Positions 54,912 through 62,526 of a stretch of 64,000 nt of DNA are shown piece after piece. This DNA comes from Bacteroidia bacterium (lineage in GTDB: Bacteria > Bacteroidota > Bacteroidia > B-17B0 > Aurantibacillaceae), in the NCBI GenBank assembly GCA_016787785.1, contig JAEUTO010000014.1, forward strand, positions 310,001 to 374,000, given 5' to 3'. The translations under genes and the position numbers were made by a program. Within the stretch, counting starts at the first letter, position 1; each line of letters starts with the position of its first letter. The notes below the pieces were generated by a model. The model made no database searches. It was not told the DNA's origin and saw only the letters and a program-made list of their open reading frames with translations.

Positions 54912-55562
54912 ATGAAAGTAATTATAACAGGAGCTACAGGCATGGTTGGCGAAGGCGTTTTGCTGCATTGTTTAGAGAGCAAAGAAGTAACAGAAGTAGT
55001 AATGGTCAACCGCAGGCCATATGATCTTAAACACTCGAAATTAAAAGAACTCATAGTAAAAGATTTTTTAAAACTGGGTGAAAACGAACAAGCATTAAAA
55101 GGTTATGATGCCTGTTTCTTTTGTGCCGGCATTAGCTCTGTTGGTTTAAAAGAAGATGAATATACAAAGATCACTTACGATACGACATTGCATTTTGCAA
55201 AAGTGTTGGTAAAACTAAACCCAGGTATGGTGTTTACCTTTGTTTCGGGTGCGTTAACAGACAGCAGCGAAAAAGGAAGTTCTATGTGGGCACGTGTTAA
55301 AGGCAAAACAGAAAACGACCTGATGAAATTACCATTTAAAAAAGAATATAATTTTCGTCCTGGTGTTATGAAACCTGTTAAAGGCCAAAAAAATGTAAAA
55401 ACACTTTTTAAGATCCTTATTCCCATTCTATCACCATTCCTTGGGAATAAAGTTCTAACGCTAAACGAAGTTGGACAAGCGATGATCAACGCTGTAAACA
55501 AAGGTTATGATAAACAGGTGTTGGAGGTAAGTGATATTAAAAAGTTGGCGAAGACTCAATAA
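54912..55562 (+). CDS. NAD(P)-binding epimerase-like protein
   Basis: 216 residues. Dinucleotide motif MKVIITGATGMVGEGVLLHC, then a short SDR-like core (CFFCAGISSVGLKEDEYTKI). Related to the YbjT/HTATIP2 atypical SDR group. The usual YxxxK catalytic pair is not clear. Substrate unknown. Confidence 0.82.
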   Translation: MKVIITGATGMVGEGVLLHCLESKEVTEVVMVNRRPYDLKHSKLKELIVKDFLKLGENEQALKGYDACFFCAGISSVGLKEDEYTKITYDTTLHFAKVLVKLNPGMVFTFVSGALTDSSEKGSSMWARVKGKTENDLMKLPFKKEYNFRPGVMKPVKGQKNVKTLFKILIPILSPFLGNKVLTLNEVGQAMINAVNKGYDKQVLEVSDIKKLAKTQ

Positions 55563-55591
55563 CTTGGCTCCAGATCACGATCAAAGATAAA

Positions 55592-56989
55592 CTACATCAA
55601 TTTTTTCAACCACTTCAGTAGTCCACCTTTTTTATCATACGGTGGGTAGATCATTTTTGTAACTCCTAATTTTGATTGAAAAACAATAGCACGTTCGTGC
55701 GAAAAATTTTTAAAACCAAAAATACCGTGGCTACTGCCTATGCCACTACTATTAACGCCACCAAAAGGCAAATTCGGATTGCTAATGTGAACCAGTACAT
55801 CATTAACGCAGGTGCCACCGGCACTGGTTTCGCGAATGATCCTTTGCGAAGTATCAGAATCTTCTGAAAAAATATATAAAGCCAGTGGTTTGTTTTTACG
55901 GTTAATAAGATCTATGGCATCTGAGATTTCTTTAAAAGTAATAATCGGCAGCACCGGACCAAAGATCTCTTCCTGCATGACGGCATGTTCTTCTTTTACC
56001 TGAGTAAGAACAGTTGGATAAATGGTTAACGTACTCTCATCCCGCTCGCCGCCCCAAGCCAGTCTTGCACCATTATTAACCGAGTCATCTACCAACTTAT
56101 TCAAACGGTTAAACTGTTTTACATTGATGATCTTTCCATAAGTATCTAAGTCTAATTTGCCTTCTTTAAAAAACATGGCTTCGCTAGCTGCTTTGTAAAA
56201 ATTAATAAAAGCGTCTGCTAGTTTTTCTTCTATCAAAACATAGTCGGGCGCAATACAGGTTTGGCCAGCATTAACAAGTTTACCCCAGGCAATTTTTTCG
56301 GCTGCCTTTTTAAGATCGGCACTGTTGTGAATAATGGCAGGAGACTTTCCTCCCAATTCCAATGTTACCGACGCTAAGTGCTTAGAAGCTGCTTCCATCA
56401 CTATTTTGCCAACGGTAGTGCTGCCCGTAAAAAAAATATGATCGAAAGGTAATGATAAAAGTTTTTTCGATAACTCTGCATCACCCTCAAAACAGGCAAT
56501 TTCATTTGGTTGAAACAATTTCGAGATCATTTTTGAGATAACTGCCGCGGTGGCACTGCTTAATTCAGACGGTTTAAGCATAACCGCATTGCCTGCTGCA
56601 ATGGCTGAGATCAGCGGGCTCATAACTAACTGAAAAGGGTAATTCCACGGAGCAATAATAAGGCAAACACCCTTGGGCTCATAATAGATCTTGTTACCGG
56701 CAAATAAATTGCTGAAGTTTTTAGATACAGATACCGGTTTCATCCAGTTTTGCAAATGCTTAATGGCAAAATCAATTTCTACGTATGTAAAATAAAATTC
56801 AGTAACTGCCGTCTCAAAACGGCATTTGCGTAGGTCAAAATGTATTGCCTTATAAATTTCCTCTTCAAAACTTTCAATCCCTTTTTTTAGGATCTTCAGT
56901 TTATTGATGCGCGCCTCTGCATCGCTTTTACGTAATACAAATTTATTTTGTTGCTGTGCTTCAAAAACACTCGAGATCGAATCTTCCAT
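55592..56989 (-). CDS. Aldehyde dehydrogenase, class 3-like
   Basis: 465 residues. Catalytic Asn116 (APWNYPF), Glu211 (LELGGKSP) and Cys245 (AGQTCIAPD) are present with the NAD motif GSTTVGKIVM. Oxidises aldehydes to acids; the shortened class resembles ALDH3, which prefers medium to long chain fatty aldehydes. C-terminal hydrophobic tail absent. Confidence 0.92.
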   Translation of the reverse strand: MEDSISSVFEAQQQNKFVLRKSDAEARINKLKILKKGIESFEEEIYKAIHFDLRKCRFETAVTEFYFTYVEIDFAIKHLQNWMKPVSVSKNFSNLFAGNKIYYEPKGVCLIIAPWNYPFQLVMSPLISAIAAGNAVMLKPSELSSATAAVISKMISKLFQPNEIACFEGDAELSKKLLSLPFDHIFFTGSTTVGKIVMEAASKHLASVTLELGGKSPAIIHNSADLKKAAEKIAWGKLVNAGQTCIAPDYVLIEEKLADAFINFYKAASEAMFFKEGKLDLDTYGKIINVKQFNRLNKLVDDSVNNGARLAWGGERDESTLTIYPTVLTQVKEEHAVMQEEIFGPVLPIITFKEISDAIDLINRKNKPLALYIFSEDSDTSQRIIRETSAGGTCVNDVLVHISNPNLPFGGVNSSGIGSSHGIFGFKNFSHERAIVFQSKLGVTKMIYPPYDKKGGLLKWLKKLM

Positions 56990-57019
56990 AGCATAAATTT
57001 AAGCAAATTAAAGGCCAGA

Positions 57020-57835
57020 CTAAAGTTTAATGACAGCGGTCTTTTGGCTAAATATTTTCCTTAGAGAGGTATATAGCTCAGGGTGCCTTCTTTGAAATTT
57101 TTCTGGATTATTAAAAAAATACTCACTTACTACTGCCAAAAATTCAGCATTATTTGTAAGCGCATATGGGTTGATATCCGAATTGCCCTTTTCTATTCTC
57201 TTTATTTCGTTTTTAACTTCGACCAGCCACGGCATTACAAAAGAATTATCAATAAGTACTTTTGGAACGCCGTCTATTTCTCCGTCTTCCTTGTCTAATA
57301 AATGAACAAATTCGTGAATTCCAACATTTTCCTTGTGAGGAAGTCCATCAAATGCCTTAACAAGATCTGGTTTGGAAAGTATAACAGTTCCGTTCTGAGA
57401 ACTGCTGCCGATCATTCCTAAAATATTTGCTCCAGGGCTGTCTAACGTATTTGTTTGATATTTGTCATTAAAGCTGTTAGGATAGATCAAAACGGAGTGA
57501 ACATACGGATAATTGTAATCCGGAAAAGCAAAAGTAGGAATAACAGCGCTGGCAGCTACCATTAGCCGAATCGTGTCATCTATAGTTGTTTCAACCCCTT
57601 CAATAGTTTTTGTAGCGAGGAAAAGCCGGATCCGCTTTTCAAATAGATCCTTTTCAAATGCATTTAATTTTAAGTAAAATGATACCTCTTTTTCAAGTAT
57701 ATCGCGCCACAATTGAGAAAATGATTGTTTTAGTGTTCTTTCGATGCTACTCTTTTTTTGCTGCATGCGATAGAGCCATACACTGATGCCAACTACCACG
57801 CAACTAAATACAACCGTAATAATTGTTTGATTCAT
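57020..57835 (-). CDS. MtfA-like zinc peptidase
   Basis: 271 residues with an N-terminal membrane segment (IITVVFSCVVVGISVWLY). The HEFVH zinc motif is at residues 174-178 (GIHEFVHLLDKEDGEID), and the third ligand region is NNAEFLAVVSEYFF. In E. coli MtfA binds Mlc and cleaves peptides; here it is membrane-tethered. Role in this organism unknown. Confidence 0.86.
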   Translation of the reverse strand: MNQTIITVVFSCVVVGISVWLYRMQQKKSSIERTLKQSFSQLWRDILEKEVSFYLKLNAFEKDLFEKRIRLFLATKTIEGVETTIDDTIRLMVAASAVIPTFAFPDYNYPYVHSVLIYPNSFNDKYQTNTLDSPGANILGMIGSSSQNGTVILSKPDLVKAFDGLPHKENVGIHEFVHLLDKEDGEIDGVPKVLIDNSFVMPWLVEVKNEIKRIEKGNSDINPYALTNNAEFLAVVSEYFFNNPEKFQRRHPELYTSLRKIFSQKTAVIKL

Positions 57836-57891
57836 ATCTTAAATTAGCAACAGTGATGTCAGCATTATGTTTAAAGAATTTTAATTTTACA

Positions 57892-57922
57892 TTTAATTAT
57901 ACTATAATGATAGATATGTTTG
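57892..57922 (+). promoter_or_regulatory. Candidate promoter of the DUF6714-like gene
   Basis: TTTA (57,892-57,895), 19 bases, TATGTTTG (57,915-57,922), a perfect TAnnTTTG. It lies 70 bases before the start codon at 57,992. Confidence 0.5.
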
Positions 57923-57991
57923 TGTAGTTAAAACACTCAATAAATTTTTTCTAAACAACTCGTTTTGAGCGATTATAATAATTACTGAAGC

Positions 57992-58498
57992 ATGACAAAG
58001 GCTGAACTTATAAGATCAATTTACGCTGCCTTTAAAGATGTAAGCCTTGAAGATGGCATTGGCCTTTACGAAGCAGATTGCCTGGATGAATACAGGGCAC
58101 CCACCGATCCGGTGTACATAAGCTGGAAACAAAGAGATGAGCGCGAAAGTTGGGAAAAGATCCTGAATTTGTTTTTAAACGACACCAATAATGAAAGAGT
58201 AAATTCCAGCAACTTATTTTTTATGGATTCAAAAGGCAAACGTTTTCACTTGCCTTGTTATTTAATACAGGACCTTGATGAAAAACACAAGGGAAACAAT
58301 CCATTGATAACAGATCTAACCTATAGTTTAAAGTCCTTATCCGATCTGGAAATATTGGATTCAAAGCAAAAACAAACACTCTTGGATTTTTTTGATCATA
58401 AGTTGGTGGAATTTATAAAAGACGGAAATGAATTTGACTTTGATAGTTATACTCAGGCAAAAGAAAATTTTCAGAAATACATTTTGCAAAAGCAATAA
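57992..58498 (+). CDS. DUF6714-like hypothetical protein
   Basis: 168 residues, soluble. DPVYISWKQRDERESWEKI and FHLPCYLIQDLDE resemble the DUF6714 family; no enzymatic motif. Function unknown. Confidence 0.6.
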   Translation: MTKAELIRSIYAAFKDVSLEDGIGLYEADCLDEYRAPTDPVYISWKQRDERESWEKILNLFLNDTNNERVNSSNLFFMDSKGKRFHLPCYLIQDLDEKHKGNNPLITDLTYSLKSLSDLEILDSKQKQTLLDFFDHKLVEFIKDGNEFDFDSYTQAKENFQKYILQKQ

Positions 58499-58570
58499 TC
58501 GTCAAAACACCTTCTCATAACAGTATTTTTCCGCACATGTAAATTCCGTAAGTAATCACTAGTTTTATAA

Positions 58571-58578
58571 TAGCTTTG
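58571..58578 (+). promoter_or_regulatory. Perfect -7 element near a start codon
   Basis: TAGCTTTG fits TAnnTTTG exactly but ends 7 bases before the oxidoreductase ATG, and no TTTG is found 19 bases upstream. A leaderless transcript is possible; a chance match is as likely. Confidence 0.25.
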
Positions 58579-58585
58579 TTCAACT

Positions 58586-59560
58586 ATGAAAGCATCTGTC
58601 AATACAAAATATGGTCCGCCCGAAGTTTTAGAAGTTAAAGAGGTTGCCAAACCTTTACCAAAAGATAACGAAGTGCTTATAAAAATTCACGCTACTACCG
58701 TAAACCGCACCGATTGTGGCTTTCGTAATCCTGAATATTTTATCGTAAGAATAGTTGGCGGACTTTTTTCGCCTAGAAAACATATCTTGGGTACAGAATT
58801 GGCCGGTGAAGTAGAAGCTATTGGCAAGAATGTAAAAACCTTTAAACCGGGCGACCAGGTGTTTGGTTTAAACACCTTTCATTTTGGTACACATGCACAA
58901 TATGTTTGTGTAAAAGAAGAAAAGGCAATTACTCTAAAACCAAACAACATGTCTTACGAGGAAGCTGCTGCCGTTTGTGATGGTGCTTTTTTAGCTTATG
59001 CAAATATTAAAAAGATAGACTTTACAACGCCAAAGAAAGTTTTAGTAAATGGCGCTTCGGGCTCTATTGGTTCATCAACTGTTCAATTGCTCAAACATTT
59101 TGGAGCCGATATTACAGCGGTGTGTGACACAAAAAGATTAGAGTTAGTAAAGTCCTTAGGCGCTAACAAGGTAATAGATTATACCAAAGAAGATTTTACC
59201 AACTGTGGCGAATTGTTTGATGTGGTATTTGATTCGGTAGGCAAAAGCTCTTTTGGCAAATGTAAAAAGATCTTAAAACCCAAAGGCATATACATTTCTT
59301 CGGAGTTAGGATACATGTCTCAAAACGTTTTTTATGCATTATTTACGCCGCTTTTTGGCGGTAAAAAAGTGCTCTTCCCTATTCCGGTAGATAAAAAAGA
59401 AGATATGGTGTTTTTTAAAGAACTGGTAGAAGCCGGAAAATACAAAGCGATCATAGACAGAACGTATCCCCTTGAAGAGATCGTTGAAGCCACCAAATAT
59501 GTTGAGAAAGGCGAAAAAACCGGTAACGTGGTAATAACAATAAAGCACAATAACTTTTAG
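58586..59560 (+). CDS. NAD(P)-dependent quinone oxidoreductase-like (MDR family)
   Basis: 324 residues, medium-chain dehydrogenase/reductase of the zinc-free quinone oxidoreductase type. ILGTELAGEVEAIGKNVKTF and the NADP loop VNGASGSIGSSTVQLLKHFG are typical. Reduces quinones or unsaturated ketones in related enzymes. Its stop codon lies in a hairpin loop (59,541-59,573). Confidence 0.88.
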   Translation: MKASVNTKYGPPEVLEVKEVAKPLPKDNEVLIKIHATTVNRTDCGFRNPEYFIVRIVGGLFSPRKHILGTELAGEVEAIGKNVKTFKPGDQVFGLNTFHFGTHAQYVCVKEEKAITLKPNNMSYEEAAAVCDGAFLAYANIKKIDFTTPKKVLVNGASGSIGSSTVQLLKHFGADITAVCDTKRLELVKSLGANKVIDYTKEDFTNCGELFDVVFDSVGKSSFGKCKKILKPKGIYISSELGYMSQNVFYALFTPLFGGKKVLFPIPVDKKEDMVFFKELVEAGKYKAIIDRTYPLEEIVEATKYVEKGEKTGNVVITIKHNNF

Positions 59561-59573
59561 TTATTGTGCTTTA
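59541..59573. terminator. Hairpin spanning a stop codon
   Basis: TAAAGCACAATAAC (59,541-59,554) and GTTATTGTGCTTTA (59,560-59,573) form a perfect 14-base-pair stem with a 5-base loop that contains most of the TAG stop of the oxidoreductase gene. Probably a terminator between convergent genes, although T tracts are weak. A second, weaker hairpin AGGAGC/GCTCCT lies at 59,583-59,606. Confidence 0.5.
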
Positions 59574-59612
59574 AATTTTCCTAGGAGCCCATCATTGTGA
59601 GCTCCTCAATAA

Positions 59613-59909
59613 TTATTTAAGATCACATTCCGTTTCAACCGTAGTAACCGAAGACCATGCTGATGGACCGTTTCCACCATCGTTATTATAACTATAGCTA
59701 TCAGAAAAACAATGTTCGCTATATTTAAACGGGCGTTTACGTTGTTTTTCGGTAGTTACTTTCGTTTGTGAAACATCGGTTGTAGTTTGTGCTCCAAAAC
59801 CACTTCTAACCTCAGTTGCGGTGGTCTTACATTCGCAGGTACGTTCTTTTCTGCAAGAAACAGTAGCAATGCTTAAAGCAATAATAGCTGGTATAAATAT
59901 TTTTTTCAT
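59613..59909 (-). CDS. Small Cys-containing lipoprotein (paralogue 2)
   Basis: 98 residues. MKKIFIPAIIALSIATVSC is the lipoprotein signal with Cys19, directly followed by RKERTCECKTT. The core is Thr/Ser rich and ends in ETECDLK. Its twin upstream (59,920-60,174) has the same RTCECxTT start and CxLK end, so the pair arose by duplication. Function unknown; the Cys residues may form disulphides. Confidence 0.75.
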   Translation of the reverse strand: MKKIFIPAIIALSIATVSCRKERTCECKTTATEVRSGFGAQTTTDVSQTKVTTEKQRKRPFKYSEHCFSDSYSYNNDGGNGPSAWSSVTTVETECDLK

Positions 59910-59919
59910 TTTCTTTTAA

Positions 59920-60174
59920 TTATTTTAATTTACAATCATAAACATCAGTAGATGTGGCTCCAGACGGACTCACATAAACACGGGTTGACTTTTGGCAAAG
60001 ATCCTTTGCCTGGCCTTTTTTTATTTCCCTGTACGTTACATTATCGTTAGGAGTGGTAGTGGTTGTTCCGCCTGATGAAGTATGTGTTGTTACACATTCG
60101 CAGGTACGGTCTTTTTTACACGACGTTATGCAAAACGCAAAAGCCGCAATAATTAATAAAGTAGTTTTTTTCAT
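59920..60174 (-). CDS. Small Cys-containing lipoprotein (paralogue 1)
   Basis: 84 residues from ATG at 60,174. MKKTTLLIIAAFAFCITSC is the signal, then KKDRTCECVTTHTSSGG and a C-terminal VYDCKLK. Duplicate of the downstream gene, 10 bases apart and likely co-transcribed. The upstream gap 60,175-60,386 (212 bases) shows nothing clear. Confidence 0.75.
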   Translation of the reverse strand: MKKTTLLIIAAFAFCITSCKKDRTCECVTTHTSSGGTTTTTPNDNVTYREIKKGQAKDLCQKSTRVYVSPSGATSTDVYDCKLK

Positions 60175-60386
60175 ATTTAAGTTGTTTTGATAGCCCATTA
60201 ACTTTATAATTTCATGCCAAGGTTAAATTCGAATACAATCCCATTCAAATGACTGTAGCTGCTGTGCTTGGGATAAATGGGGTTTTGGGATGCGGGGAAA
60301 CATATCTACAAAAATTCCCATTTTATATTAAATATAACCGCTTTAAAGGCATTTTTGCCCTCTAAAAAAATTTCGTAAATTGCCTT

Positions 60387-62504
60387 ATGAAAAAGATCTT
60401 CCGGTTAGTATTAGCTATAGGTTTTATTATCTTGTTACACTATGCCGGTAATTCTCAAATTACAGCCACTAGCGGTAAACGTACCGTTGCCCTGCTCGAT
60501 CTTACACTAAAAAATGCCGAAACTTCTGATGTAGAGGTATCCTCCGCCAAATACATTTTAAAAACAGCCGGTATTCCATTTATCATTACTTCAGATGTAA
60601 ATGTTGCAAAAAATTATGGAACAATACTAGGTTCTTCAAAATTTGATGTTAGTACGTTTACCACCAGCGAAAAAGATACGCTGATTAATTATGTTAACAG
60701 AGGTGGTGTTTTAATTGCTGCAAGTGTAAGAGATCCATATTTTAACACCCTCTTTGGCATAACTGCAAACACAAATAGCAATTCTAATTACACCATAAAA
60801 TTTAATTACTTTTTAAACGATCCTGCTTTTAAATGGTTAAACGATACTATGGAGCAAACCATTTCGCTGGGTAAAACAACCTATACAGCTGTAATTAATA
60901 CACGTCATTATGATGTTGCCGGCGCTTTATCTTTGGCGGTTTACAACAATAACACAACTGCCATTACCAAAAGAATTTACGGCTTAGGTACAACCTACGC
61001 TTTAGGGTTTTCATTCAGGAATTTAATTGCCATTAATCAACAAAATTTAGATTTTGATGCTAACAGATTTTACTCTAACGCTTTTGAACCAACATCAGAT
61101 GCCGTTGTGCTTTTTATAAAAGGAATTTACCAGGCGCATGCGCCGCGCTCGGTGTGGTTACACACATCGCCTTATAATAGTAAAACCTCTTTAATGATAA
61201 CGCATGATGTGGATGCGACCTCCGGTTATGACACCATGCATTTTTATGCAGACTATGAAGCTTCTCTTGGCATAAAAGCATCTTACTTTTTTACAACGCA
61301 TTATATTAATGATGGTTTATTGTCGGACTTTTACAATCTTAACACTATTCCAAAAGTGCAATACGTGCTAAGTAAAGGCCATATTGCCGGGAGTCACTCT
61401 GTAGGCCATTTCCCTGACTTTGATGACGAATCTGTTTTTCCTTTGGGTGTATTAGGCAATACCTCTTCCAATTATTTACCATACAATTTTGGCACAGGTT
61501 CAACCACTGCCGGTTCTGTTTTAGGCGAGACAGAAGTTTCAAAAGGGCTGTTAGAAAATAATTTTGGTGTGGTGGTTAAAACTTTTCGTGCGGGTTACTT
61601 ATGTTTTCACGATAAACTTATTAATGCTTTAGATACCTGTGGCTACACAAATAGTACAACTTTTTCTGCAGCAGATATCCTAACCAATTTTCCATACCAG
61701 CAGCGTAAAGACAGGTCATCCACCGGCGCACTCACTAATGTGTGGGAATATCCTATGACCATTTCGGATGTATTTACCTCTAACCCAATTTCTATAACAA
61801 ATTATTCGCAAAAGGTTGCAACCTGGCTCGATGTTATTAACCGTAACATGGCAAATCATGCACCTAATGTTCTACTGATACATCCAACCCGCAAATATAA
61901 ATTAACGGCACAGCAAGATCTTATTGCAGGATTGCCCGCAGGCGTATATGTTACCAATCTCGACAATTTTGCCTCGTATTGGAAAAAAAGAGAATTGGTA
62001 AATTTTACGTCAAAGATCTCTAACGATTCTTTAACTGTAATTGTTCCTACAGCCTCACTCCCACTCGATCCTGCCATTAGTTTTGTCGTAGATAAAGGCC
62101 AGATGTTAGCGCACATTAAAGCAGAGGACGATCTGGGAAATCCGATCACTGTTATTAAGTCAAATTTCACACCGGGAGACGTTATTTTGCATTTTGAGAA
62201 CTATCCGGCATTAGGCATTTCAAATTATGGTTCACAAAAAGAAAATAAGACATTTATTAATTGTTACCCAAACCCGTCTAACACAAATTGCACTTTTGAT
62301 TTTAGATTAGATAACTGTGCGCGTGTTAAACTTGAAATTACAGATATGTTTGGAAAACACACCATGAGCATAATGGATATGAATCTTGATGAAGGCTGGC
62401 ATACGTTGCCGTTTAATACAAGCGCCCTTTCTGCGGGTATTTATTTTTATAAGTTAACGGTAGATGACGCGTCGCTCACCAAAAAACTTATTATCTCAAG
62501 GTAA
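60387..62504 (+). CDS. Secreted polysaccharide deacetylase-like protein with T9SS sorting domain
   Basis: 705 residues. After a signal peptide (YAGNSQ) a 230-residue domain of unknown kind (TSDVEVSSAKYILKTAGIPF, a GATase1/DUF-like alpha/beta region) precedes a NodB-type core: metal-binding THDVDATSGYD and GSHSVGHFPDFDDE, then FRAGYLCF. The Por sorting domain ends the protein (CYPNPSNTNCTFD, LSAGIYFYKLTV). Expected to deacetylate or otherwise bind a surface or environmental glycan. Confidence 0.87.
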   Translation: MKKIFRLVLAIGFIILLHYAGNSQITATSGKRTVALLDLTLKNAETSDVEVSSAKYILKTAGIPFIITSDVNVAKNYGTILGSSKFDVSTFTTSEKDTLINYVNRGGVLIAASVRDPYFNTLFGITANTNSNSNYTIKFNYFLNDPAFKWLNDTMEQTISLGKTTYTAVINTRHYDVAGALSLAVYNNNTTAITKRIYGLGTTYALGFSFRNLIAINQQNLDFDANRFYSNAFEPTSDAVVLFIKGIYQAHAPRSVWLHTSPYNSKTSLMITHDVDATSGYDTMHFYADYEASLGIKASYFFTTHYINDGLLSDFYNLNTIPKVQYVLSKGHIAGSHSVGHFPDFDDESVFPLGVLGNTSSNYLPYNFGTGSTTAGSVLGETEVSKGLLENNFGVVVKTFRAGYLCFHDKLINALDTCGYTNSTTFSAADILTNFPYQQRKDRSSTGALTNVWEYPMTISDVFTSNPISITNYSQKVATWLDVINRNMANHAPNVLLIHPTRKYKLTAQQDLIAGLPAGVYVTNLDNFASYWKKRELVNFTSKISNDSLTVIVPTASLPLDPAISFVVDKGQMLAHIKAEDDLGNPITVIKSNFTPGDVILHFENYPALGISNYGSQKENKTFINCYPNPSNTNCTFDFRLDNCARVKLEITDMFGKHTMSIMDMNLDEGWHTLPFNTSALSAGIYFYKLTVDDASLTKKLIISR

Positions 62505-62526
62505 AATTAAAATACACCAATCAATC

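Noticed and set aside
60352-60386. TTTTTG-N18-TAAATTGC as a leaderless promoter for the deacetylase
   Set aside because: The -7 element deviates from TAnnTTTG and lies only 4 bases before the ATG; judged a chance match.
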